Shown piece by piece: positions 46,240-57,790 of a stretch of 64,000 nt of DNA. The notes under the pieces were generated by a model. The model saw nothing but the letters and a program-made list of their open reading frames with translations, was not told the origin of the DNA and made no database searches. How positions within the stretch are numbered: position 1 is the first letter of the stretch; every line of letters starts with the position of its first letter. A program made the position numbers and the translations under genes. This stretch comes from Charina bottae (Eukaryota; Chordata; Lepidosauria; Squamata; Charinaidae): contig JALMGJ010000016.1 of assembly GCA_023362775.1 (NCBI GenBank), positions 2,650,001 through 2,714,000 of the forward strand. The letters are read 5' to 3'.

Positions 46240-46990
46240 TAGAGAAATTGAGTAAAAGTTTTTTCTGGATTTCTCCAGGGGAAGAAAAAATCTTCAGTAG
46301 TTCCTCAAGTCAGGGTTCCACCTTTGCTATGCTAATGTTCAGATCCTTCTTCCTTGTTGCATCATACATTCTATCTAACATTTGTTGCAAATCATTCAGA
46401 TTCTCAGTCAAAAGAATTTGTCTTGTTAACATTAAAAAATAACTTACATTCAGGTCCTAACCAGCACACCTTTAACACTACCTTGCATTCCTTATACATT
46501 TATGCATAGTTATTCAGTAACAGATGAGACATCACACATCCTTATCTTATTATGTGTTTAATGTTAAACTATTTGCTAAGCATTCCAGTCATTTTCACAC
46601 ATGCTTTGCTTGCACTATATACTGACGATATTACATTCAGCAACCAACCTTCAACTTCATATTTGTATAAAACATTCTGTTAATTCAAGCATATTCACTT
46701 TATCATACGCTTTCTTTAAGCATACAAAAATTGTACAATAATATTTCTTTTTTCACATTCATACATTCATATCACCTGCTGAAGGGCAAAACTCTGATCT
46801 GCACACCACCTGCAAGACATAAAGTGTTACTACACTTACTAGACTTTGCTTGTTGTTACTTTTCATACCCTTTTGATCAGAATTTTGCCAAATACTTTCC
46901 CAGGCACTGTGAACAAGCAACCTCTCCCCCACTCCCCCATGGCATTTGCATTTATTCTTTCTAGCTTTCTCTTTCTATAGGGGAACAATA
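46240..46990 (-). pseudogene. Degraded non-LTR reverse transcriptase relic
   Basis: On the minus strand, in shifting frames: NWKNAI..LY near 46980 and VPGKVFGKILIKRV at about 46910-46870, the start of an RT (intact relatives read SVPGK.F.KIL..R). Then come LKKAYDKVN near 46720, WLLNVISSVYSASKACVKM near 46640-46585 and GCVMSHLL near 46530. Order and spacing fit an RT palm, but the copy is full of frame changes and stops. It is of a different type from the BovB, L2 and L1 copies here; I cannot name the clade. Confidence 0.5.
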
Positions 46991-47900
46991 ATGGCATTCT
47001 TCCAATTATTAGGCCCTGATGCAGTCTTCACATACATACATTAAACAAGCCACACAGTGACTCTAAAAAATAAATAAATAAAATCCCTAGACAGTCTGCT
47101 CCACTATAAATATTTAATGCTATAGGCAACATTCATTGTTAATATAGTACAGAAACCTGAAATTATGTAGAGCACTATGGATTAATGCGATTTTATTGTA
47201 GCAGAAAACAAGTATTGTATGTAGGAAAAGAATTAGATCTGAGCAGCAGTCTAGATTAAGAGCATTTATAAGTAAAAGGCAAGTATTTTTTAATCTTATA
47301 ATACAATAAATATATACCACAATAATAACAGCATTCTGAGAATAATAGATTTAACAAAATAGTGTTAAATAAACTACAGTATTGTTTTTTACAAGTTATA
47401 CGTACTAATTTCCTTTTGCCCCTCACCTATCTACATACTGTACATCTCTGGAGGTGTCCCTTCAGAAGCAAAACTCCTTTGTTTTTCTTAAAGCTTCGCT
47501 TAGGCCTAACTGTTCCTTTCAGCAGTTGAGAGAATTGTCACTTGTCCTATTAGAAGGTCACTTCCCACTCACATTCAAGTCTCATTCTCTTTGGTACATT
47601 TGTTTCGGATCATCCTAAGCTGCTTTCACAGCATCCTGCTGCTGCTTCTTGGAGAGCTTCTTTAGTCTCCTTTAGTCCCTCTTAGCAATTCTTCCTCCAC
47701 TGCACAAACCAACTGCCTCCTTGCTTCCTACACCACCCCACTCACCCCCTTGATGCTGCATGTCCTGCTGCAATATTTTATCAATGATGATAAAATTAGA
47801 ATCATGACTACAGATGCTCCCCAGGCTAAAATGTGGCTTATGCTTCATAGGCTTTTCAGAACAGAACAGTAGCATAAATCAGAGAGTGCTGTTTTAATCT
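46991..47900. other. No gene recognised
   Basis: No supported features. Part may belong to the LINE relic at 47.9-48.6 kb. Confidence 0.35.
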
Positions 47901-48622
47901 CAGTTGGAATAGATGCACTCACCATACTGCTGACCTCAGCACTCTAAAGCACTCCCAAACTCCATACCTGGAGCTCTTTCAAGGAAAAAGATGCCCAGTC
48001 AGGTGCAGATAAATCCTTATCCACATAGATAAGGTTTTCTGCAATGATCAAACCCTCTATCTTATTTGGATTCACTTTTAGCCTGGTGTACCTTATTCAG
48101 TCTGTAATCTGATCCAAGCAGGAGTCCAACAAAGAACCTGACACACATGATGGTGGTGATAATGATAACAATTGAAAAGAAAAATGAGCCTGAGTGTCAT
48201 GTGTTTATAGGTGGCAGCCAGTTCTTCATCCCCCCAGCAGCTTCATATACATTTTGAAAAACATGGGGGGGCAGAATGGAAACATGCAGCACCCTACATT
48301 CTGAGGCTGCAGAGAAATGCAGTGATTTTCCAAGGCTATTATCTGATCCTTGCCCTTGAGGTAAAAGTGGAACCATGAGAAAACTGGGCCTCCAACCCCC
48401 CAAATTCCTATGTTGGCCCAGGAAGATGCCATGTCTGATGGTTTCAAAAGCGATCAAATGTTCCAGAAGCTCAAGCATGGAAATGTCACTCTGGTTATTG
48501 CTCTTCCTCTGTGTCATGATTGATTGAAACAGATTCAGAAAAGTTGGGAGTATGAACAAATATAGTATTTCTACTTTATATGGCTTGGCACCAAGGAATT
48601 TACAAGGCTGTTTTCTCCTCAT
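47901..48622 (-). pseudogene. Degraded L2/CR1-type LINE reverse transcriptase
   Basis: On the minus strand, in two or more frames: SMLELLEHLIAFETIRHGI (motif A region; the L2 copy at 51 kb reads SILALLDLSAAFDTIDHGI), GGPVFSWFHFYLKG, and MFFKMYMKLLGG (after motif B). Then about 48100-47950 contains RLKVNPNKIEGLIIAENL and LQVWSLGVL. The order matches L2 ORF2 but the YADD box is destroyed and frames are broken. Much older than the L2-like copies at 35.8 and 50.6 kb. Confidence 0.65.
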
Positions 48623-48689
48623 AGATGTGGCCTACCTGCCTCACCCAGTGTGCACATGTTGCCAACATATATTAATATGTTTCCCAGAT

Positions 48690-49010
48690 GTGTGAGGTGA
48701 AGGGAAGGAGGCCCAAAGGCAGGGTTTTCCATTTGCAGACCCCATATTATGGAAGTTAGCTGATGCCCTCACTGTTGGCCTTCCAGAAGCTATTAAAGAC
48801 AGGGGTCTTCCTTGATGCTTGAGGAATAAATGGTCAACCTTACACCTATTGTATTATTGCAAAAATTGCCCTGTTTTCTTGATTTTAGTTTACTATTGTT
48901 TTCGTTTTTATTGTGTTTTATATTTTTATGATGCAAACTGCCAGGAATCCAGCAGAAAAAATATAATTTAATTTAGTATTTAATTTAATTTAATTTAATT
49001 TAATTTTTTC
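48690..49010 (+). pseudogene. Old L2/CR1-type LINE 3' end
   Basis: A plus-strand frame reads FADPILWKLADAL, GLPEAIKD near 48737-48800, resembling the A.ALWN.LP.E.R / FRK.LK C-terminus of L2-type ORF2. Then a decayed tail GCAAACTGCCAGGAATCCAG and a (TTTAA)n tract follow. It lies head-to-head with the relic at 47.9-48.6 kb. Confidence 0.45.
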
Positions 49011-50599
49011 CACATAATATTTTGTGTTCTGAAAGTGGCCCCTTAGTTCATTTTATCATTTATCTGTTTAAGCCATAAACCTGCTTTTTCTTCCCAGCTT
49101 TGGGTTTAAGATAATGGGGACTACCTTGGTTGCAATTATCATTAATTTAAAAATATTTAGCAAATCCAATCAATTTAGATTGTTGGTCCAAAGGCACATA
49201 AGGAACATGATTAAACAGCTAGTCAGGATGATCCAAATCAAGAGATAAATTTGATGTCAAAGCAATACTCTAGCCTAGGCACATATTCCTGGGTAGTTCT
49301 GTCGTTTAGATTGGGCCTTTGGTCTTGTCCTAAGAACTTTGCTACCCCAGTCTGCTTACTCTGTACTGAGGTTTTGTCATTTTGTTTCATTTGCCAAATC
49401 AATGAATTAAAACAGGCTCAGAAATTGCATGCAACAATAGTCTGACATCTGAGGTCTGGCATATGGCTACTATATATGGATTGCAAAAATCCATTGAACA
49501 TGAGGTGGCAGCAAATATATATAGAAAACTATTTGCTCCCATCTGGTAGTTTCCTGGATTCTTTGCAGCTCAGGTGTGTTAGACCTAGTCTGATGGTATT
49601 TCAATAGGCTTCAGAGAAAAGAGAGAGAGAGCAAGCAGAGGCTGTCTACCCTGTTGAGATCAGTTGGACTCACTGGTCACAATAATAATTGCAATTTATA
49701 CTATTGATGCCTGAGGTTGCTTTTCTTGTGTACCATATTTTTGTATGTATCATATCTTTTAGATTGTAAACCTAAGGGTAGATATTGTCTTATTACTCAT
49801 GTTTGCAAGCACTCTTTTGAAGGGAAAATGTTGAAGTAATCCTGGGTAAAATCCTTCAGTGTATTTACTAGGGTCCATAGCAGATCATGTGTTATGAGTC
49901 GGGTTTCTGATGGATAACTTTCAGGTGGAATTTATACTTGGACTCTTGACAGACACATCTACTAAATGGACTATTCCAATTCTAGACTAATAATCCTGTT
50001 CTAGACAATTATACCAATTGTATGCTTAAACTGAGATCTGCCTTGGATGATTCTATCAGAAGGACAACAGCTAACCATGAGATTTTCAGATTGTGCCAAA
50101 GTAAATGCAGACAACAGACATATGTAGCTGATATTCATTTCTTCACTTGGGATATAGGTTGGAATGAAGGGGCTTTAGATTACCAAATTAAAGAGGTCAT
50201 CTCTAATGAACTTTAGAGCTTTTTTGATGGTCATTCCAGACGTATCTATAGACTGAATACTAGAACTGAGACAGTCATGTGATGGGAAAGAGAAACAGCA
50301 CCGAACATTTTCTGCATCCCTCTCTTTTCCTCTGTCTGCTCATCAGAATCTTCAGAAGTTGAGTTTATACAGCTTAGGGCAAGTAGATCTCCCACACTGT
50401 CTGCTACAGAAAAGCAATGCAGATGCATGTTTGGTTTCTGTATTGTGGAGCTTCTGGATACCCGTTTAGCCCTGCTAAACTTTTGCACTTTGAATTGTCT
50501 GTGTAGTGTTATGCTCATGGAATAAAGGGTCATTTTGTAAGTAAGTACCTGAACTATATCAAGCCACAGGCCTCCCTTCCAATAGCTCAGAAAGAGGGC
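49011..50599. other. No gene recognised
   Basis: Open frames of 60-123 codons without identifiable domains. Confidence 0.4.
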
Positions 50600-52672
50600 T
50601 TCCTGAAGGGAATTCAATATTTCTCCGCTCTTATTGCATCCGCAGAATGCTGCCCGACGGCCCTGTTTAAGATAACACGATCTCTTTGGGTAGGGTGGAG
50701 CCTAGGACCCACCTGCAGGGCCGTGCGGAAGAATTTTCTGAGCATCTGCAGGATAAAATCGCTCAGATTCGATCTAGGTTGGACTCCAAGCGTGAAGCAG
50801 AGTCTGGGGAGATGCTGAGGGAACGTCATTACCCGGTTATCTGGGATCGGTTTGATCCTGTTGGGCCTAAGGAAGTGGACAGGATCCTCCGGACTGTAAG
50901 GGCCACCACATGCCATCTTGACCCTTGTCCTTCCTGGCTAGTGCAGGCAGCCAGGGAGGTTACATCAGGTTGGGTCCAGGCGATGGTTAATACATCCTTG
51001 GGGGAGGGGTGTTTCCAGATGCTTTTAAGGAGGCACTGGTGCACCCCCTCCTCAAGAAGCCGTCGCTGGACCCTACCGTATTGGACAACGTTCGTCCTGT
51101 CTCCCACCTCCCCTTTTTGGGGAAGGTGGTTGAGAAGGTGGTGGTGCTGCAGCTCCAGAGGATTCTGGATGAAACGGATTATCTAGATCTCTTTCAGTCG
51201 GGTTTCAGGCCGGGATATGGGGTGGAAACTGCATTGGTCGCGCTTACGGATGATCTCTGGCGAGGGCGGGATGGAGGGAGTGCGTCCATCCTGGCTCTCC
51301 TTGATCTCTCAGCGGCTTTCGATACCATCGACCATGGTATTCTTTTGGGACGGCTCGAGGAGTTGGGGGTGGCTGGCGTAGTTCTGCGTTGGTTCACCTC
51401 CTTCCTCGGGGGCCGGTCCCAATCAGTAGTAATAGGAGATGAGAGATCCAACTCTCGCCCCCTCGTTTGTGGGGTGCCGCAGGGTTCGGTTCTCTCACCT
51501 CTCCTATTTAATATCTATATGAAACCGCTGGGTGAGATCATCCGTCACCATGGGATGAGATATCATCAGTATGCTGATGATACACAGTTGTACATCTCCA
51601 TCCCAGGTGAAGTAAGTGATGCAGTGGCCGCCCTTTCTCAGTGCCTGGAGGCTGTGGGGGTCTGGATGGGGAACAACAGGCTTCAGCTGAACCCTGGTAA
51701 GACGGAGTGGCTGTGGATTGATGGTTCTTCTGGATCTGGGAAATTATCATCTTTGGTTCTGAATGGGGTTGCACTTCCCCGTTCAGAATCAGTGCGGAAT
51801 CTGGGGGTCCTTCTGGACTCACGACTCCTGCTCGAGGAGCAGGTGGCAGTCGTGGCCAGAAGGGGCTTTGCACAACTTCGTGTTGTGCGCCAGTTACGCC
51901 CTTTCCTGGATCAGGAGTCCCTCCGTACAGTCACTCATGCCCTGGTCATCTCCCACATAGACTACTGCAATGTGCTTTACATGGGGCTACCCTTGAAGAG
52001 TATCCGGAAGCTCCAACTGGTCCAGAATGCGGCAGCGCGTGCAGTTATTGGTGCCCCTAGATCGGCCCATGTGACACCTCTGCTGCGCCAGCTGCATTGG
52101 GTGCCGGTATGCTTCCGGGTGCAATTCAAGGTGTTGTTTTTGACCTTTAAAGCCCTACATGGCATGGGACCAGGGTATCTGAGGGACCGCCTCATTCCCA
52201 TAACTTCAAACCGTCCCACTCGATTATGTAGAGAGGGCATGCTCCGGACCCCGTCGGTAAGGGAGTTTCGTTTGGCGGGGTCCAGAAGGCGGGCCTTCTC
52301 GGCAGTGGCGCCTGCCCTTTGGAACAACCTGCCCCCGGAGGTGAGGCAGGCCCCATCGCTCCTGTCCTTCCGGAAGAACCTAAAGACCTGGTTTTGCCGC
52401 CTCGCGTGGGATGGGAACAGGAATAGTTCCTCGTGGGGATGGCTGGTGCCATAGAGCCCTTTTAAAGATCATGGTCTGCCTTCTTGGATTTTCTACTTAA
52501 TTTATAATAATAATTAATTGTATATTGTATTTTTATGTATTTTTATAACAGAATTTTAATCTCTATCTTTGTAAACCGCCCAGAGTCCCCTTGTGGGAGA
52601 TGGTGCGGTGATAGAAGTCGAAACATACATACATACATACATACATACATACATACATACATACATACATAA
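50600..52672 (+). mobile_element. L2-like LINE, 5'-truncated, mostly well preserved
   Basis: Starts within the linker between endonuclease and RT (YFSALIASAE near 50618), continues after a frameshift near 50680 (EEFSEHLQDKIAQIRSRL, TTCHLDPCPSWLV), and after a 1-base deletion near 51012 enters an intact RT frame. The 3' UTR carries GTAAACCGCCCAGAGTCCCC and GGGAGATGGTGCGGTGATA, ending in about 11 CATA units (52627-52672). No convincing target duplication was found. The L2 assignment rests on the RT motifs and on the YFSALIASAE linker peptide. Confidence 0.9.
51009..52454 (+). pseudogene. L2-like LINE ORF2 fragment: reverse transcriptase to C-terminus
   Basis: A 481-codon open frame. RT motifs in order: HPLLKKPSLD near residue 12, FQSGFRPGYGVETAL at about 62-76, DLSAAFDTIDHGI at about 98-110 with the first catalytic aspartate, [17 protein letters not shown] at about 155-171, and YADDTQLY at 188-195 with the catalytic pair. 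The thumb and C-terminal region runs to LVQNAAAR, LHWVPV, LWNNLPPEVR and FRKNLKTW. In a full element this joins an N-terminal endonuclease; here that is missing and upstream coding is frameshifted. The true frame enters near 51012, so the methionine is incidental. No stops within the RT suggest a fairly young copy. Confidence 0.88.
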
Positions 52673-52859
52673 ATTCAAACATATGATTAAAACAACATTT
52701 TATGTTAAGTGTTTGATGCGGGTGGGTGCAGGTTCTTTGCTCTCAAATAAGCTCTCAGACCTTTCAGACTAAATTGATTCTGGAGCAATGGCTAACTGCA
52801 TAGGCTTGGCTATTTATTCAGATATGCCTTACCACAGGCCTATTGATGAAGGTCAAGAC

Positions 52860-53311
52860 TAACAACAGAAGGCTTGTGCACTCTGGCCCAATTTCTGAAT
52901 GTACTGTTCCTCTTCACTTTACCTCCTTTTCCCAGTTACATCTACCCGACCCACCAGATTTGGGATGGGTCCCCCCAATTAAGGAGGTAAATCTAGTGGG
53001 ACCAAGAAGAAGGGCCTTCTCGGTGGTGGCTCTCTCCCTGTGGAACATCATCCCCACAGAGATAAGATTGGCCCCTATCTTAATACTCTTCCAAAAGGCC
53101 CTGAAGACATGGCTTTGCCAGCAGGCCTGGGGATCCCAGGTTGATGTGGAGCCCATCAAGTGGTTTGTTTGAATGTATTGTTGCTGCCAGCGGGTGGGGG
53201 GTGTAGAGGGTTTTGTATTGGGGGTTTTATTTTTGTAATCCACCCGGAATCATGTGAGTGAGTTGGGCGGCCTTATAAATCCCTTTAATAAAAATAAATA
53301 AATAAATAAAT
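52860..53311 (+). mobile_element. Second L2/CR1-type LINE 3' fragment
   Basis: A frame to 53172 ends in RRRAFSVVALSLWNIIPTEIR and FQKALKTWLCQQAW, homologous to the C-terminus of the L2-like ORF2. A 3' UTR with TTTGTAATCCACCCGGAATC, GAGTTGGGCGGCCTTATAAAT and (AAAT)n follows. It differs clearly from the 51-kb copy and belongs to another subfamily. Confidence 0.75.
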
Positions 53312-55716
53312 TTAATTCACAAATATGCCTAAGTCACCCTTCAGGAGCATCTCAAAGGATGATCAGTGATATCAAAATTATCGGCAATACAGGGTGATCA
53401 AAACTCTGAGCCTTTTTATATGTGGGCAGGGCATCCAATGCATGTTTAAAAAGGGTGGGGCTTCAATTGCTCATTTGTGTCCACCACTTTGATTTCACTG
53501 ACAACCCCTGCAGATCCTTCTGTGCCACTTACCTCTTCACCTTGAGTAACAGGGCACTTTCCTAAGTAATACAAAGGACAAGGCTTAGGTTCTCACCCAG
53601 AATTTCTCTCCATCCCCAACCCCCCACACACACACACCAAGCGGGAATTCTAGAGCAAGAGTTTAACCAGGGGGAAAACACTTTTTATGTATCATACTGA
53701 ATGTATGTGAATGTTCTTTGTCCTTAATATGTCAATCTTTAGTCCTTCGCCTTTTCTCAAGAAGGCACCACTTGCTGTAATATTCGTTGAGTCCCAACCA
53801 ATTTAAGAATAACAAAATCAGAGATGCAAAAGATTGAACATCGTCAGTGATCAAACTTCCAATGTTAAAAACCTTGTTAATTTCAGACACAGCTCTAAGG
53901 GAAAACATCATTACCAATTCTCTGCTTCATGTAACCCAAAAGGAAAATGTTCTGAATGTTATACTGAGTGCAAAACAGCAAAACTGATCTTTGAGAAAAT
54001 GTGCTGGTTATTGAGAAAAGTATCTGTGTTCTGTGCTTAGGGATATGAATGCCTTAATGAAATCAGTCAGTTACTACTAGGAAATAACATATCATTCATT
54101 CCATAGAAGATATTTTAAATTATAGTTTTGTTTCAGTTGATGGCACTGATAATAAGAAACCTTTTGGTGGGGGACAAAAGCTGAGAAAAAGCCATTTCCT
54201 CTCCCTTCCAGAGTGATTTGGGGCATCTGCGGAGAAGAGTTCAATTACGGCTACTATTTTAGTCAGTGACTAAAAAAAGAGTGAACTATAAAACTGATAG
54301 ATATTACTCCTGTATACTTCAAAACCTTTAAAAATATCTCCCCAGTTGCTCCTAAATTACAATTAACGATCTGTAAATAGTACAGAATTTTTTTATAAAG
54401 AATATGGCATTTTATCTCAACTTTAGATGACACATGTTATTTATTAGATTTACATCCTATCTTTTATATAGGAACTCAAAGCAGTGTTGTATGTGGGGCT
54501 CTATCCACCCTGTGAATTAAGTTGGGCTGAGAAAGAAGGATTGACCTAAAGTTGTCATGGGAGCTTCCATAGCTGAGGGAAGACTGGATCTCCCTGGTCC
54601 TTATCCAGCACCTTCACCACTACATCACACTGGCTGGCTGGCTGTTCAGCATTTTCTATGTCAGCTGGCAATGCTTCTCACAGATCTTCCCCAGACATGC
54701 TGTCAGAGACAGCATTTTAACCAAAGATTCTCTGGGGATTAATATTTATATCCAACTGCTACAATTTACCGCCTAGCTAAACCCAGTCCAAAATCAGCTA
54801 TTATGGCCAGGAAGCATTTTATGAAAAGTTTATTGAGCCTAATTTACATTGGCAGGGGATAATATGCAGTTGTGTTATACATTGAAACCACCAAATTTGA
54901 TTGTTCTGATCTGAAAGGCAATAAATGTGTAAATGTAATTGTTCATGAACTATCATTTATTATTTCAGGTTTATTGAACATTCTTCCCACTTCCTTCATT
55001 TCAAAGAAATAATAACTTGAGTGGTGGGATATGTTCATTGTGATTGCTATTTTTTTAAAAAAAAATAGTTTAGCAATATGTTTTAATGTTGGGAAACCTA
55101 CTATTAATCTCTTTTCTGTCAATGCTTCTTATGTATTCCTTTCCTATAAGAAACTGAAAGATGTTAGGCATTTGTAGACATGATGTGCAACTAATACATT
55201 TACACAGCCCCTTATTGAGACATCCTGAACTTTCTATGTATCATTTTAGTTGTTCCAGTCATTACAGAAGGGATAAAATTTAACCTCCAAAGCTATAATA
55301 TTTTTCCCCTAAAATTAAGGAGGGCATCTTTGAATGCCACATATAATTCAGCTGATCATCATAGCTGAGAACTAGCCAGAATATGAAGTTGTGAAAGACT
55401 TACATAAAGGCCTTGTGAATCATTTTCAGAGCAATCAGAATATGATTGAGCTCAGCTGTTGATGGAAGTTAAAAACAAAGATTGCCTAGCATTCTTTACT
55501 ATCACCTAAGTGCCCTAAAGAGCTAGTATCTTCCTAGTAATTGAATACTCAAAGGTCCCTTTGGTTTATTCTGCTACTTTAGAAAGCTTTGCTCAGATTC
55601 CCCACCCACTTTTTTTTTTTTGCTTCAAAAATAACATGAAGACTATCTACTAGCTCCTACAGGAATTAGTCTATGTCATTAAGGATGGCATACTTCTTTT
55701 TATTTTGCTATCAAAC
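53312..55716. other. Gene-free stretch
   Basis: No supported genes or repeats beyond short A/T tracts and an ACACAC run near 53628. Confidence 0.4.
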
Positions 55717-55781
55717 ATAAAATACCACAAACAATATTCCTCTTGTTGCAGATTTTACAACAATAGTTGCTTTCACTGAAT
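55717..55781. repeat. 65-bp direct repeat, left copy (LINE target duplication)
   Basis: Identical to 57726-57790 except one T/C difference near 55735; begins ATAAAATACCACAAAC and ends TTTCACTGAAT. The two copies exactly flank the L2-like insertion. Confidence 0.95.
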
Positions 55782-57698
55782 ACGCTTGGATTTGTTCTAA
55801 GTTGGACTCTAAGTGTGGAGCACAGTCAGGAAAGATGTCAGGGGAATGGTCTTGCCTTGTTATCTGGGAAAGGTTTGATCCTGTTGGGCCTGAGGAAGTA
55901 GACAGGATCCTCCGGACTGTAAATGCCACCACATGCCATCTGGACCCGTGCCCTTCCTGGCTGGTAAAATCAGCCAGGGAGGTGACTTGCGGGTGGGTCC
56001 AGGCGATGGTTAATACATCCTTGAGGGAGGGGGTGTTCCCAGCTACCTTTAAGGAGGCGTTGGTGCACCCCCTCCTCAAGAAGCCATCCCTGGACCCTAC
56101 CATCCTGGACAATTTTCATCCTGTCTCCCACCTCCCCTTTTTGGGAAAGGTGGTTGAGAAAGTGGTGGCATTGCAACTTCAGAGGATTCTGGATGAAGCA
56201 GATTATCTAGACCAGGGCTTTCCAAAGTTTTCCTGCAGTGACACACCAACCGCCGTTGGTGTGTTGCTGTAGGAAAACCTGGAAGTGCCGCCGTTGCGGC
56301 AGCGTGCAAAAACCCGGAAGCGCTGCTGCCGCTTTCGGGTTTTTTGGTGTGTCGCCGTGGGAAAACCCGGAAGCGCTGATGATGATCAGCGCTTCCGTGT
56401 TGTGTGGCGACACACCAGACTGTGTGTGGCGACACACTTTTGTGTCGCGACACACAGTTTGGAAAGCTCTGATCTAGACCCCTTTCAGTCAGGATTCAGG
56501 TCGGGATATGGGACGGAGACTGCATTGGTCGCACTTATGGATGATCTCTGGCAGGAGTGGGATGGAGGCAGTGCATCCATCCTGGCTCTCTTGGACTTCT
56601 CAGTGGCTTTTGATACCATCAACCATGGTATCCTTTTGGGGCAGCTTAGGGAATTGGGAGTGGGGCGGGGTAGTCTTGTGCTGGTTCACCTCCTTTCTCC
56701 GAGGCCGCTCCCAGCCAGTGGTGATAGGAGAGATCTGACCCGCGACCACTCTTATGTGGGGTACCACAGGGTTCGGTTCTCTCTCCTCTCTTATTTAACA
56801 TCTACATGAAACAGCTGGGTGAGATCATCCGTCACCACAGAATGAGGTATCATCTATATGCTGATGATACTCAATTATATATCAATTATATATCTCCATC
56901 CCAGGTGAAGTAAGTGATGTGGTCACTGTGTATCTCAGTGCCTGGGGGCTGTGGGAGTCTGGATGGGGAACAACAGGCTTCATCTGAACCCTGGCAAGAC
57001 CAAGTGGCTGTGGATTGATGGCCCTTCGGTGTCCGGGAAGTTGTCATCTTTGGTTCTGGATGGGGTGGCACTGCCCCATTCAAAACCAGTGCGGAACCTG
57101 GGGGTCCTCCTGGACTCACGACTCCTGCTCAAAAAGCAGGTGGCCATCGTGGCTAGGAGGGCCTTCGCACAGCTTTGGTTTGTGTGCCAGTTATGCCCAT
57201 TCCTGGACCGCGATGCTCTCCAAACTGTTAGTCATGCCCTTGTCATCTCTCATATAAAATATTGCAATGTGGTCTACATGGGGATACCCTTGAAGAATAT
57301 CTGGAAGCTACAACTGGTACAGAATGCAGCCGTGCGGACAATCTTAGGTGCACCAAAATCAGCACACATAACACCCTTGCTCCGCAAGCTGAATTGGGTG
57401 CTTTCCTGCCAGAGTTGAGGCGGGTTTCCTCCCTCCTGGCCTTCCGGAAAAATCTGAAAACCTGATTCTGCCACCTAGCGTGGGAAGGAAAAGGCAATAG
57501 CTCCTCCTGGGGGTGGTTAATATCATAATACCTTTCCTAATTCGCCAGATTGGATTTTATATTTATATTTTTATGTCATATTGTATTTATATTGTATTTT
57601 AATCTTGTTTTTATTGTAAGCCGCCCAGAGTCCCCCATTGGGGGAGATGGGCAGTCATATAAATTTGAATAATAAATGAATAAATAATAAATGAATAA

Positions 57699-57725
<27 letters not shown>
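55782..57725 (+). mobile_element. L2-like LINE, 5'-truncated, with long target duplication and nested hAT
   Basis: Begins in the linker (KLDSKCGAQSG region), then TTCHLDPCPSWLV and HPLLKKPSLDPTIL up to ILDEADYLD. After the hAT insert (56213-56471) it resumes at FQSGFRSGYGTETAL. A one-base frame change follows near 56660, later frames are broken (an 11-bp CAATTATATAT duplication at about 56873-56895 disrupts the YADD region), and KTKWLWIDG through LVQNAAVRTILGAPKSAH is readable from 56951. A deletion removes most of the C-terminal part before FRKNLKT at 57440. The tail has GTAAGCCGCCCAGAGTCCCC, GGGGGAGATGGGCAG and (AAAT)n. Inactive. Confidence 0.92.
56213..56471. mobile_element. hAT miniature element (CAGRGCTTTCCAAA family) inside an L2-like LINE
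   Basis: Ends CAGGGCTTTCCAAAG and AGTTTGGAAAGCTCTG, with a perfect 8-bp target duplication ATCTAGAC (56205-56212, 56472-56479). The interior (259 bp in all) is CpG-rich, repeats GGAAAACC.GGAAG(C/T)G and GTGTGTGGCGACACAC motifs, and contains a 14-bp perfect palindrome TGTGTCGCGACACA at 56441-56454. Open frames over it are spurious. It is the best preserved of the three family members here. Confidence 0.95.
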
Positions 57726-57729
<4 letters not shown>

Positions 57730-57790
57730 AATACCACAAACAACATTCCTCTTGTTGCAGATTTTACAACAATAGTTGCTTTCACTGAAT
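57726..57790. repeat. 65-bp direct repeat, right copy
   Basis: Right partner of 55717-55781. The first five bases overlap the (AAAT)n tail, so the true duplication may be 60-65 bp. Confidence 0.95.

Noticed and set aside
56238..56809. Open frames across the 56.2-56.8 kb junction
   Set aside because: Artificial fusions of hAT miniature element sequence with L2-like coding sequence.
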